Assembly: GCA_937904535.1 (NCBI GenBank)
Contig: CALELC010000568.1
Location: 1 to 14,263 of the forward strand
Origin: an uncultured Planctomycetaceae bacterium
GTDB lineage: Bacteria; Planctomycetota; Planctomycetia; Pirellulales; Pirellulaceae
Length of the DNA: 14,263 nt
Direction: 5' to 3'
A model generated the notes under the pieces. It saw only the letters and a list, made by a program, of their open reading frames with translations. It made no database searches and was not told where the DNA came from. Positions 1 to 7,925 of the stretch are shown here, piece by piece. Every line of letters starts with the position of its first letter. The first letter of the stretch is position 1. Both the position numbers and the translations under genes were made by a program.

Positions 1-967
1 CGCCAAAACCGGCTTCGACCAGCAGCGCTTCATACTCGTTGAGGGTGCGCTCCCGACCTTCCGTGACCAGCAGCATGTTGATGTCCTGTAGCTGCGCCCA
101 CGGCGGGCCGTCTTTGCTGTCAGCCAGCAGCTTTTCGGCAATCACCAGTCCGCCGCCAGACGGCAGCGCTGCAAAGATTTTGGCCAGCAGCTCACGAATC
201 TTCTCGATCGACCAGTCGTGAAGGATTCGCCCTAGTGAATACACGTCGCCGCTGGGCAGCGGGTCCACAAAGAAGTCGCCGCCGACCACACTGATTCGAT
301 CGCTGACGTCAGTGGCCCCAATGATCTCCTGAGCGAGGGGAACGGCGGCCGGCAGATCGAATACAGTCGCCCGGAGGTCTTGATAGCGGCGGCAAGCAGC
401 GATCGGCAGATGCCCGGTCGCGCCACCCAAGTCAACCCAGTGGCGAAAGCGGCTGAGGTCGATGGCGTTGACGATCACCGGCGAAGTCAGCATGCCGAAT
501 CCGTGCATCCCCATCAGGAACTCACGCATCGCTTCATCGGTCTTGAAGAAGCTGGAGAAGATCGGTCCGTCCCAGCCGTAAGTCTGTTGCCAGCGGTGGG
601 TCCCCTCGCGAACTGCATCTTCAAGGTTCGCCCACATCGCCCACATCACGCGGTTGGAGTAGTTGATGTAGCCGGTCATGCGGTGCGGTGATTCGCTGGT
701 CAGGTACTGGGCGGCCGCCGGCGTGTTGGCAAAGTCTTCGCCGTCGCACGCGAGCAAGCCAACGCCCACGAGTGACTCCAACAATCGCTGCATCGCATCG
801 CGATCGCACTGCAGTTGTTGTCCCAACTGCTGACTGGAGCGAGGGCCGTCTCGCAAGGCATCAAAAATGCCCAGCGAGACGCCTGCGAACATGATTTTCG
901 AGCGGCGGAAGGCTGAAAGCAGTTCCAGCACCACGCTGGGGTCAGGAGGGGTGAGGTCGTGAGCCAA
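1..967 (-). CDS. SAM-dependent O-methyltransferase, ASMT/HIOMT-like (C-terminus cut by window edge)
   Basis: Likely transfers a methyl group from S-adenosylmethionine to a hydroxyl of a small, probably aromatic, substrate; the substrate cannot be read from sequence. About 322 residues are visible. The N-terminal part (about 12-95) is the winged-helix dimerisation domain typical of the acetylserotonin/caffeate O-methyltransferase family. The catalytic domain follows, with SAM motif DLGGATG (179-185), FDLP (203-206), GGDFF (229-233) and the LHDW segment (249-252) that carries the family's general-base histidine. Perhaps 15-25 residues are missing at the C-terminus. I prefer the TTG start at 967 because GGAG lies six bases upstream and the protein then begins just before the family's usual first helix; an in-frame ATG at 1072 would add 35 arginine-rich residues. 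The start lies inside the upstream membrane-protein gene (26-base overlap), suggesting translational coupling. Confidence 0.85.
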   Translation of the reverse strand, partial: MAHDLTPPDPSVVLELLSAFRRSKIMFAGVSLGIFDALRDGPRSSQQLGQQLQCDRDAMQRLLESLVGVGLLACDGEDFANTPAAAQYLTSESPHRMTGYINYSNRVMWAMWANLEDAVREGTHRWQQTYGWDGPIFSSFFKTDEAMREFLMGMHGFGMLTSPVIVNAIDLSRFRHWVDLGGATGHLPIAACRRYQDLRATVFDLPAAVPLAQEIIGATDVSDRISVVGGDFFVDPLPSGDVYSLGRILHDWSIEKIRELLAKIFAALPSGGGLVIAEKLLADSKDGPPWAQLQDINMLLVTEGRERTLNEYEALLVEAGFG

Positions 968-1886
968 GGCGTTCTCCGGCTGCGATTTCCAGTGATTCGT
1001 CGTCCTGGGTTGTGGCAAACTCGTGCCGCTGCGGCTCCGAATAATCCTCGCGCCGCGGAGGGGTGCGCTCATTGGAGGCGCTACCATTGCTCGCGATCTT
1101 GGTTCGCTCAGCGGGCGTTGCTTCCGCAAAGGCCGCCTCAGCGATGCGAGCGCTCGCATAGCGGTTCTTCAAGGTTCGGTATCTCCGCTCCAACACCACC
1201 ACCAGCGCGACGATGATGAGGAGGCCTCCGTACTTCAAGTAGGGATTGTCTTTGTCGATGTAGTTCCCCAACAGATCGGAGAACAGAAACATCGTCAGGT
1301 TTCCGGATACCGTGCCGATCAGGATGCCAAAAAAGGTTGCGATCCGGCTCATGCCGAGCAGGCGGCCAAAGATGGAGCCGCCGACGCTGCCGGTTGCTGC
1401 AAGTGGAAAACCGACAAACGCGACCAAGCCCATAAACGTCGCCCGTCGCATCCACGGCTGAGCGTCGAGAATGAAGTGCCCATCGGTGACCAGGGCGGCA
1501 ATCCGCGGTCCGACGTAGGGAAGCCGAAATAGAAAGCCGATGTGAAACGCCAGCACCAGCGCGGTCATGATGTCGAAGTAGCAGACGAGCGCGACAAGGT
1601 GCTCCGAGGCCACCGCTCCGTCCGTATCCTGAAAGGTACCGTCCGCTCCTGAGAGAATGATAAACCGCCCGAGGATGAACACGGAGACCAGGGCGGAGGT
1701 CGCAACCTTCGACGTGAACTCCCAACCGGTGTACACCCATAAGAGTCCCGCGATCACCAAGGTGAACACGAACGGGCCGAACAGCGTGAGTCGCCAACAC
1801 CACGGATGTTTGGCCCGAAACTGCTCTTCAGTTGAGTGCAGATCGTCAATGCGAACGGCATCGAGGGCGGAGGTGAGTCGATTCAT
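942..1886 (-). CDS. Putative small multi-drug export family membrane protein (PF06695-like)
   Basis: A 314-residue integral membrane protein. Hydrophobic segments lie at about 34-52, 62-80, 98-120, 150-165, 181-203 and 218-232. The region around 126-200 resembles the Sm_multidrug_ex family: a FPLAATGSVGGSIFGRLLG core (160-178) followed by a hydrophobic GILIGTVSG stretch. The family name is historical and transport function is poorly proven, so the substrate is unknown. After residue 235 comes a charged, Ala/Glu/Arg-rich cytoplasmic-type tail of about 80 residues, longer than usual for the family. Its last codons overlap the start of the downstream O-methyltransferase, so the two are probably co-expressed; whether the transporter moves the methylated product is only a guess. 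The ATG at 1886 is the only good start and no Shine-Dalgarno is obvious. The 112 bases upstream, to the uvrC stop, hold no clear signal. Confidence 0.65.
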   Translation of the reverse strand: MNRLTSALDAVRIDDLHSTEEQFRAKHPWCWRLTLFGPFVFTLVIAGLLWVYTGWEFTSKVATSALVSVFILGRFIILSGADGTFQDTDGAVASEHLVALVCYFDIMTALVLAFHIGFLFRLPYVGPRIAALVTDGHFILDAQPWMRRATFMGLVAFVGFPLAATGSVGGSIFGRLLGMSRIATFFGILIGTVSGNLTMFLFSDLLGNYIDKDNPYLKYGGLLIIVALVVVLERRYRTLKNRYASARIAEAAFAEATPAERTKIASNGSASNERTPPRREDYSEPQRHEFATTQDDESLEIAAGERLGSRPHPS

Positions 1887-1998
1887 TCAGTCAATAACCG
1901 CCACAAACGGTTTTAGCCGGAAAACATTCCTTTGACCGCACAGTCATACCACTAACAGGCTATGCAACGCCAGCGGCAACCGGTCTGCCAGTGTGATC

Positions 1999-3447
1999 TT
2001 AGCGTTCAAAGGTGCTTTTATTTCGCAACAGATGGTGATAATGCTGAGCAAATCGGTGTGATTCGTCGCGGACGTATTGCAACAATCGCAAGGCAAACGC
2101 GCTTTTTGATAACCGGATCGGCTTACTTTCGCCAGGGCGGAAGATTTCTTCATCGCGTTTAGCGAGCGAAATCAATGTCGGCGGGTCGATCTGTTGGTCG
2201 CGAAAAGCAGCCAGGGCGGCATTGAGCTGACCTTTGCCACCGTCGATTAGCAGCACATCTGGAAACGTATCGCCGTCGTCGCTGAGACGGCGAAAACGCC
2301 GTGAGACGACTTCGTAAATGCTGCGAAAATCGTCGATTCCCTGGACGTCACGAATGCGGAAGCGGCGGTAACCAGGCTTGAACGGTAGTCCATCGATGAA
2401 CTGCACCAGGCTGGCGACGGTTTCGCCGCCGCCGAGGTGAGCGATGTCGACCCCTTCGATGACCCGCGGCGTCTGCGCCAGGCCCAGTACTTTGCGCAAA
2501 CCGGTCAGACCCTTCTGCGGATCGATGTAGAACACTTCCGGCTGAGCGTGCGTTTCGAGTTCACCCCGCTCGTCGAGCCGTTCGAGCATCGAGATCTCGT
2601 CGCGGAGCACCGCAGCTCGCTCAAAATCCAAGGCTTTGCTGGCATCGAGCATTTCTGCTCGCATTTCGCGGAGCAATTTGACTTTGCCACCCTCAAGAAA
2701 GGTCATCAGGCGGCGAATGTCGCGGCGATAGTCCTCTTTGCTGATGCGGCGATTGCAGGGCGCCGTGCACTGGTCAATGCTCGCCAGCAAACAGGGACGA
2801 AACCACTTCCACTTTTCCTCGCGCTCGTCGATGTCGAGCGAGCAGGTGCGGAACTTGAAGATCCGCTGCAGCACTCCGACTGCACCGCGCAGCGCCCCGG
2901 CGCTAGGAAAGGGGCCGTAAAGTTTGACGCCTTTCTGCCGTGGTTCCCGGGTAATCTCGACCCGCGGAAAGTCTTCCCGGGTGGTGATCATCAGGTAGGG
3001 GAACGACTTATCGTCCTTCAGATCACGGTTGTGCTTGGGCTGGATGTCCTTGATCAACCGCGACTCCGACAGCAACGCATCGACCTCGCTGTCACACAGG
3101 ATGAAGTCGATATCGGCGATTTCGCCCACCCAATCCGCGATCCGCTGGTCCGCCGCGGCCGCCTTGAGAAAGTAGCTGCCGGCACGGCTGCGGAGGTTCT
3201 TGGCCTTGCCAATGTAGATCACTCGCCCCGAGCGATCCTTCATCAGGTAAACACCGGGTGACTGGGGAAAGCTGCGGACTTTCTGGGCTGCGTACTCGTA
3301 TCCGAGTTCAACCGGGGCCTCGGTCGAGTTCTGAGGGGCATCCTTTGACGATGGCGGCGCCTGCTCATGCTCCGGCGCTAGCGAGGAATCGCTCGGGTCG
3401 GGCTGAGCAGCGATCGGGTTGGGGTCGTTGGGGCTCGGCTGCGTCAT
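1999..3447 (-). CDS. uvrC: UvrC excinuclease subunit, compact form
   Basis: Nuclease subunit of UvrABC nucleotide-excision repair, which cuts 3' and 5' of the lesion after UvrB loading. From the ATG (482 residues): a Pro/Ser/Asp-rich N-terminal extension of about 50 residues; a GIY-YIG 3'-incision domain with GVY (65-67), YIG (78-80), arginines just after, and E128; four cysteines (202, 219, 227, 231) in the spacing of the UvrC iron-sulfur region; a UVR/UvrB-binding motif (about 254-291); and the RNase H-like 5'-incision domain with D334 (GVDIAH), D372/D373, D402 (LIDGGKGQL) and H464 (RDESHRF). Usual UvrC proteins have about 600 residues. Here roughly 115 residues between the UVR motif and RNase H domain are missing, and the protein ends about 20 residues after the catalytic His, without the tandem helix-hairpin-helix. 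A TTG two codons upstream (3453) is an alternative start. Downstream of cinA, gap about 135 bases. Confidence 0.95.
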   Translation of the reverse strand: MTQPSPNDPNPIAAQPDPSDSSLAPEHEQAPPSSKDAPQNSTEAPVELGYEYAAQKVRSFPQSPGVYLMKDRSGRVIYIGKAKNLRSRAGSYFLKAAAADQRIADWVGEIADIDFILCDSEVDALLSESRLIKDIQPKHNRDLKDDKSFPYLMITTREDFPRVEITREPRQKGVKLYGPFPSAGALRGAVGVLQRIFKFRTCSLDIDEREEKWKWFRPCLLASIDQCTAPCNRRISKEDYRRDIRRLMTFLEGGKVKLLREMRAEMLDASKALDFERAAVLRDEISMLERLDERGELETHAQPEVFYIDPQKGLTGLRKVLGLAQTPRVIEGVDIAHLGGGETVASLVQFIDGLPFKPGYRRFRIRDVQGIDDFRSIYEVVSRRFRRLSDDGDTFPDVLLIDGGKGQLNAALAAFRDQQIDPPTLISLAKRDEEIFRPGESKPIRLSKSAFALRLLQYVRDESHRFAQHYHHLLRNKSTFER

Positions 3448-3552
3448 CTTCAAGATTTCATGTTCGGCGTCGCCATTAACCGCTGAATCGGCTCCTTCTC
3501 AACATCTTGCCCCGGCAATTGTGGGGCCACGGTGAGGAGCGACGCAATCCAG

Positions 3553-3576
3553 TCCGAAGTGGGGCCGAACTTCGGA
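3553..3576 (-). terminator. Hairpin just downstream of cinA
   Basis: A perfect 8-base-pair stem (TCCGAAGT / ACTTCGGA) with an 8-base loop begins 5 bases after the cinA stop codon, in the cinA-uvrC gap. No T-run follows on the minus strand, so it is not a textbook intrinsic terminator. It could be a weak terminator, a 3'-end stabiliser, or a processing site within a cinA-uvrC transcript. Confidence 0.4.
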
Positions 3577-3581
3577 AGCGG

Positions 3582-4808
3582 TCAGCGCAACTCGGCTGCC
3601 GGTGCGGGCGGGACGGTCTCCAGCACGGAGCGGGCAAACGCCAACGCCGATTTTCCGATGCGCGCGTGCAAAATGCCAGGGTGCCCCCCGAGCGAGCAGG
3701 GCTGCTGCCAAGCCTGTTGCGGCTCGCGGCCGCAGAGAGTCAGCGTCAATTCAGTCGCAGAATCGCCTGCTGATTGCAGCGTCGGGTAACGATCGACAAC
3801 CAACACCCAGTCCGCTTGCAGCGTTGCCAGACGTTGCCGCAACGCTTCGGGAGCGGTTTCAACCTGCGATGTCACGAGTCCGCCTGCATAGACTTCGCGA
3901 GGCACGACGTCGGCCAACCAACCGGCCAGCGGCGCGGCGTGTCCGACCTCGATGGTCGCCAAGCGTTCGCCTCGTCGCTCGAGGAGCTTCGCCAAAGCGT
4001 GGTGCAGCTCAAAATCCTCGCCTTCGCCGAAGACGTACTCGCCGATGCGCTCGAGGATCTCTTGCCGTGTGGTGTCGATCATCTCATCGCATTGCGATTC
4101 GGATTCTCCTTCAGCGGCGATTCGCAATGAGATGGTCGCGGCGCTGACGGTGATTCCCACACGTGGGAATCGCAGCCGCGAAATCATCTCTCCCAGCCGA
4201 GCTTCGCAGTCGCTCTCGCCCAGCCCAAAGCACTTGATCACCGCCTGTTTCATTACTTTGCGGCCGGCAATCTGCGCGACGATCCGCGGCATGACCGTCT
4301 CGACAAACATTTCCTTCATTTCGTCCGGCACGCCCGGCAAAGCAAACACTCGTGACGAGCGACCATGCTGGCCGGGGACAACCAAATCGATGCCTGGGGC
4401 CGTACCGCGAGGATTGAAGATTTCTGCCGAACCCTCAGGAAACATCGCCTGAACTTGGTTTCGCGGCGGCATAACGCGGTCCCGCCGCGTGAACATCGCT
4501 TCGATATGCGCCAGTGCCGAATCGCTCTGCACCAGCGGTTTGCCGCTCACTGCCGCCAGCGCATCACGGGTCAGGTCGTCGGCTGTTGGTCCCAACCCAC
4601 CGGAGGTTACGACCAGATCAGCCCGCGAAGTCGCGACCCGCAGCACCTCGATGTTCTCTTCGAGCAGATCGCCGACGGTCGTGTGAAAGCGGACACTCAC
4701 GCCGAGTTCGCCTAGCCGCTGACTGAGCCACTGCGAATTGGTATCCAGCCGTGCGCCGCTGGTCATCTCATCGCCGATGGAAATGACTTCCGCGGTCGCA
4801 GTGGGCAT
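3582..4808 (-). CDS. cinA: CinA family protein: intact N-terminal MoCF-like domain, degenerate amidase domain
   Basis: 408 residues. The N-terminal half (about 1-165) is the molybdopterin-binding-like domain (COG1058), which in studied CinA proteins acts as an ADP-ribose/NAD-derived pyrophosphatase. Visible are AEVISIGDE near the start, TNSQWLSQRL, GGLGPTADD (70-78) and the LPGVPDEM motif (157-164). The middle (about 175-260) matches the family's linker domain. The C-terminal part lies where other CinA/PncC proteins hold the nicotinamide-mononucleotide deamidase domain, but the AESCTGG nucleophile motif reads IEVGHAAPL (about 286-294), the usual VTY segment reads VTS (about 312-314) with no catalytic Lys evident, and no GPGG loop is seen. 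Deamidase activity is therefore unlikely. I chose the ATG at 4808, which places the start at the family's usual N-terminus; a GTG at 4841 would add 11 residues. DUF6702-like gene lies 102 bases upstream, uvrC downstream. Confidence 0.9.
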   Translation of the reverse strand: MPTATAEVISIGDEMTSGARLDTNSQWLSQRLGELGVSVRFHTTVGDLLEENIEVLRVATSRADLVVTSGGLGPTADDLTRDALAAVSGKPLVQSDSALAHIEAMFTRRDRVMPPRNQVQAMFPEGSAEIFNPRGTAPGIDLVVPGQHGRSSRVFALPGVPDEMKEMFVETVMPRIVAQIAGRKVMKQAVIKCFGLGESDCEARLGEMISRLRFPRVGITVSAATISLRIAAEGESESQCDEMIDTTRQEILERIGEYVFGEGEDFELHHALAKLLERRGERLATIEVGHAAPLAGWLADVVPREVYAGGLVTSQVETAPEALRQRLATLQADWVLVVDRYPTLQSAGDSATELTLTLCGREPQQAWQQPCSLGGHPGILHARIGKSALAFARSVLETVPPAPAAELR

Positions 4809-4910
4809 GTTGTTCACTAAATGCAGAGGTAGAGGAACCACGCCCGCGGAGAGCTCGCGAACGTCAAGTCAGACCATGCCCAATGGTGATGATTTCCAGC
4901 GACGCGGCGG

Positions 4911-5411
4911 TCAAGGGGTGACCGGTGCCGTGGTGATCACGATGACCGGTTTTTCTTTGGACAGTACCCGCGACTCCTGCTGTTCGCCCTGGCGAAGCGT
5001 GACGACGTGATTGAGTTCGGGTTCCACCTCCAGCAGCGTCAGGATCTGCAGCGACAATTGGGTGGCGGCCGGCTGTTCGGGTTTCAGTTCCGTGTAGATC
5101 CACGATGAGATCTGTTTGCGTTCCCAGCCGACCCAAGTGAACTGCTCAGCGGTGAGTTTGCTACCATCCAGCCGCAAGGTGTCGTGCAGGTAGGGCGCGA
5201 TCCACTGTTGGGCCTGTTGGTCGGTCAACGCTTCGATTCGCACGACTCGTCCGAGCCGCTTCCGTAGCGCCGCTTCAAGATCGCCATGATCGATGCGAAT
5301 CGCTAGTTCAATCCGTTCGCTTTCGCCGTTCCACTGGACCTCAACACGCGTGGAGTGGCCGGGATGCAGCAGCCAGGTGCTGGTCAAGACTGTGAGCAGC
5401 AGTGTGAGCAT
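4911..5411 (-). CDS. DUF6702-like secreted protein, coupled to M1 peptidase
   Basis: A 166-residue protein of unknown function. The first 15 residues are hydrophobic (a short signal peptide or anchor), followed at once by HPGHSTRVEVQWN and then ELAIRIDHGDLEAAL. This His-Pro start, a beta strand, and a following Asp-Leu-Glu segment resemble DUF6702, a family I know mainly from Bacteroidetes, where it often sits beside M1 metallopeptidases. The rest looks like alternating beta strands ending in a Thr/Val/Pro-rich tail. Its ATG overlaps the peptidase stop (TGATG), so translation is very probably coupled and the two products likely act in the same place, the periplasm or outer surface. A role as chaperone, inhibitor or accessory subunit is inference only. 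The family assignment is from remembered motifs and is moderately secure. Confidence 0.6.
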   Translation of the reverse strand: MLTLLLTVLTSTWLLHPGHSTRVEVQWNGESERIELAIRIDHGDLEAALRKRLGRVVRIEALTDQQAQQWIAPYLHDTLRLDGSKLTAEQFTWVGWERKQISSWIYTELKPEQPAATQLSLQILTLLEVEPELNHVVTLRQGEQQESRVLSKEKPVIVITTAPVTP

Positions 5412-7807
5412 CAGTTGTTCCCCCGTTGATCAGCGGGCTGCTGGGCGTCGCCGCCGATGTCTTCGTCCTTTGGAGTGACGTCGGCTTTCTTTTGCATCGG
5501 ATTCTTTTGCTGCTCGTTCTTGAACAGCTTGAACCGACTGGGAACGAGTTTCGGCGGCCAGTGGTTGTTGCTCGCTTCAGCGTCCGCGGTTTGTTGTTGC
5601 GGGTCGATTTCCAGCCGCTGAATGGTTTTGTCGGTGATGATCAGTTTGTCGACTGCACGCGGATCCTGATTCCAAATCGACGCGGGAATCACCAAGCGTT
5701 CGTCGCTGCCATCCTCATAACTGACGTGCAGGATGATCGGTGAAATCAGCCCACCGAGATTGCGGAAGGAGACGACGTAGAAGTTGGATTTTCGTTTGAG
5801 CAATTTTTGCTCATCCGCATCGAGGCCGTCGAGGAACTTACGGAATGCCTTGCGGTCCTCCTCCGTCACCTCGAACTCATCGTAGTCGTTGTAGAAATCC
5901 TTGAGGCCGGGCTGAAGATCGACTCGCTTGGGCAGTTCGGCGTTCCGCTCCTGTGAAATCGACTGAGGTTTCGCATCCCGCTCGAGCCGCTGCGCTTCGG
6001 CTGATTCGTCTGGGTCGCCCGCATCGATCTGATACAGCCGGACGCGATCGATCGCCAAATCGACATGGTCGGTTGAGAAGAACCAACCGCGCCAAAACCA
6101 ATCCAGGTCGTGGCCGGATGCATCGGAGATCGTACGGAAGAAGTCTTCCGGGGTAGGCCGTTTGAACCGCCAGCGGTTGGCATATTCCTTGAATGCAAAG
6201 TCGAACAGCTCGCGGCCCAGGATCGTCTCGCGAAGGATGTTCAGCGCCGTGGCCGGCTTACCATAGGCGTTGTTTCCAAACTGAATCGTCGATTCGCTCT
6301 GAGTCATGATCGGGCGCTGGTTGCTGCTCCGCATGAAGCCGACGATATCAGCCGGTTCACCGCGGCGGCTGGGGTAATCCGTTTCCCATTCCTGCTCGGC
6401 GAGGTATTGCAAGAACGTGTTGAGGCCTTCGTCCATCCAACTCCACTGCCGCTCGTCGCTGTTGACGATCATCGGGAACCAGTTGTGGCCGACCTCATGG
6501 ATGATGACGGAGATCAATCCATACTTTGTCGCCTTGCTGTAGGTGCCGTCGATCTCGGGTCGCGGACCGTTGAAGCAGATCATCGGGTACTCCATCCCGT
6601 AGATCGGCCCATTGACGCTGATCGCAACCGGATAGGGATAGTCAAAGGTGTAGCGGCTGTAGACGTCGAGCGTGTGGACAATCGACGCGGTGGAGTACCG
6701 GCTCCACAGCGGTTCGGCTTCGTTGGGATAGTACGACATCGCCATCACGGTGCGATCGCCTAAGCGGTGGCCGACGGCATCCCAAATGAACTTGCGACTG
6801 GCGGCAAAGGCGAAGTCGCGAACGTTAGGAGCGTGAAACTCCCATGTTTTCGTGCCCGGTTTATCCCGGAAGCGATCTCGCTTTTCACTTTGTTTGGCTT
6901 CGTCGGGGGTGACGATAAACATCGGTTCCGCCGCCGTCGCTGCGGTTTCGAGCCGTTGTCGCTGGACCTCGCTCAGCACTTCGGTTGGGTTCTGCAGTTC
7001 GCCGGTAGCGGCTACGACCATGTCGTCGGGAACCGTGAGGCGGACAACGAAATCACCGAACTCCAGCGTGAACTCACCCTTGCCGACATAGTGCTGATGC
7101 TGCCAGCCGGCGTAGTCGGTATAGGCGACCAGGCGTGGGTACCACTGCGCGATCTCGTAGATGGAGTTGCCGTCGCCGGGGAAAAACTCATAGCCACCAC
7201 GACCGCCGATCAGCTTCGCGTCGACAATGTTGTAAGCAAACGCGATTTGCAGCTCGATCGAACCCTCGGGCTGCAGCGGCTCGCTGAGATCGACCCGCAT
7301 CATTGTGCCGACCACGGTGTACGCCAGCGGTTGTTGCTGAGCGTCGGTTATCGATGCGATCTCGAACCCACCGGGAAACGATTGCCGAGCGATGATCGAA
7401 CGCAGCAGTGAAAACGGCACTCGGTTGTCCAGGTTCGGTGCCCGCGACGCGAGCAACGATTCCGAGTCGGTGCGGTACATGTTCTGGTCGAGCTGGAACC
7501 AGAGATAGTGCAGCGGGTGGGGCGAGCGGTTGACGTAGGTGATTTTTTCTTGACCACTGATCCGCTGGCGACTGTCATCCAGCGTGGCCTCGATCACGTA
7601 GTCGGCCTGTTGTTGCCAATAACCCGGCCCCGGGGCTCCCGAGGCCGTGCGCTGCTCGTTGGGGGAAGCCAGCCAGCTCTCGATGGGATAGAACGGGTCG
7701 GGGCGGCCGCCGTACTTGCTGTTCTCCAGCGGCTGAGCGACCGCGAGTCCGGCCGCTGTCAGTGCAAACGCAAGTGTCCAAATAGCAGTTGCGATGAATC
7801 GATACAC
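5411..7807 (-). CDS. Secreted M1-family zinc metallopeptidase
   Basis: Probably a periplasmic or surface aminopeptidase-like enzyme that trims peptides for nutrition. From the GTG start, 798 residues. An N-terminal signal peptide (about 1-25, ending near GLAVAQ) is followed by the M1 beta-saddle domain and then the catalytic domain. Catalytic features: GMEYP (404-408, replacing the classical GxMEN exopeptidase motif, as in the GMEYPMI subgroup of bacterial M1 enzymes), the zinc site HEVGH (437-441) with the third ligand E460 in WMDEG, and Y515 in NAYGKPA as transition-state tyrosine. A charged Glu/Arg-rich stretch follows near 600-670, then a short beta domain and a Lys/Asp/Gln-rich C-terminal tail. 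A TTG at 7843 is an alternative start adding 12 residues; I prefer GTG at 7807, which has GGTGG upstream and gives a compact signal peptide. Its stop overlaps the DUF6702-like start. Divergent from eboE. Confidence 0.9.
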   Translation of the reverse strand: MYRFIATAIWTLAFALTAAGLAVAQPLENSKYGGRPDPFYPIESWLASPNEQRTASGAPGPGYWQQQADYVIEATLDDSRQRISGQEKITYVNRSPHPLHYLWFQLDQNMYRTDSESLLASRAPNLDNRVPFSLLRSIIARQSFPGGFEIASITDAQQQPLAYTVVGTMMRVDLSEPLQPEGSIELQIAFAYNIVDAKLIGGRGGYEFFPGDGNSIYEIAQWYPRLVAYTDYAGWQHQHYVGKGEFTLEFGDFVVRLTVPDDMVVAATGELQNPTEVLSEVQRQRLETAATAAEPMFIVTPDEAKQSEKRDRFRDKPGTKTWEFHAPNVRDFAFAASRKFIWDAVGHRLGDRTVMAMSYYPNEAEPLWSRYSTASIVHTLDVYSRYTFDYPYPVAISVNGPIYGMEYPMICFNGPRPEIDGTYSKATKYGLISVIIHEVGHNWFPMIVNSDERQWSWMDEGLNTFLQYLAEQEWETDYPSRRGEPADIVGFMRSSNQRPIMTQSESTIQFGNNAYGKPATALNILRETILGRELFDFAFKEYANRWRFKRPTPEDFFRTISDASGHDLDWFWRGWFFSTDHVDLAIDRVRLYQIDAGDPDESAEAQRLERDAKPQSISQERNAELPKRVDLQPGLKDFYNDYDEFEVTEEDRKAFRKFLDGLDADEQKLLKRKSNFYVVSFRNLGGLISPIILHVSYEDGSDERLVIPASIWNQDPRAVDKLIITDKTIQRLEIDPQQQTADAEASNNHWPPKLVPSRFKLFKNEQQKNPMQKKADVTPKDEDIGGDAQQPADQRGNN

Positions 7808-7824
7808 GCCGAAACCACCGGGGT

Positions 7825-7907
7825 GAGTATTCAAAGTTGACAAAATCAGGCAAGATGCCGGTCACAGCGTGGGCCAGTTTAGTTCGTGCCCACGTCCGAG
7901 AATACTC
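7825..7907. promoter_or_regulatory. Divergent promoter region with two nested inverted repeats
   Basis: This lies between the divergent peptidase and eboE starts. An outer inverted repeat, GAGTATTC (7825-7832) and GAATACTC (7900-7907), encloses an inner one, CGTGGGC (7868-7874) and GCCCACG (7888-7894), separated by 13 bases. The inner pair could form a hairpin in the eboE leader; the outer pair could be two half-sites for a regulator of both genes. The outer left arm lies between the two candidate peptidase starts. No convincing -10/-35 pair was found. Confidence 0.35.
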
Positions 7908-7925
7908 TGGCACCCGTGTTCCTGT

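Noticed and set aside
1138..1803. 221-codon minus-strand frame within the export-protein gene
   Set aside because: Same-strand alternative frame rich in Arg/His/Gly; the other frame gives a proper membrane protein with family motifs.
1896..1912. Short AACCG/CGGTT hairpin between uvrC and the export gene
   Set aside because: Only five pairs with a seven-base loop, which is likely by chance; no T-run in the direction of transcription.
2437..3261. Long open frame on the plus strand opposite uvrC (274 codons)
   Set aside because: It lies wholly antisense to a clearly identified uvrC; the translation shows no recognisable domain and such frames are expected opposite GC-rich genes.
6110..7411. 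Two long plus-strand open frames opposite the M1 peptidase
   Set aside because: They mirror codon bias of the peptidase gene, have no recognisable motif, and the peptidase reading contains the full zinc site.
7837..7865. Possible -35 box TTGACA upstream of eboE
   Set aside because: The hexamer is perfect but no acceptable -10 box lies 16-18 bases downstream.
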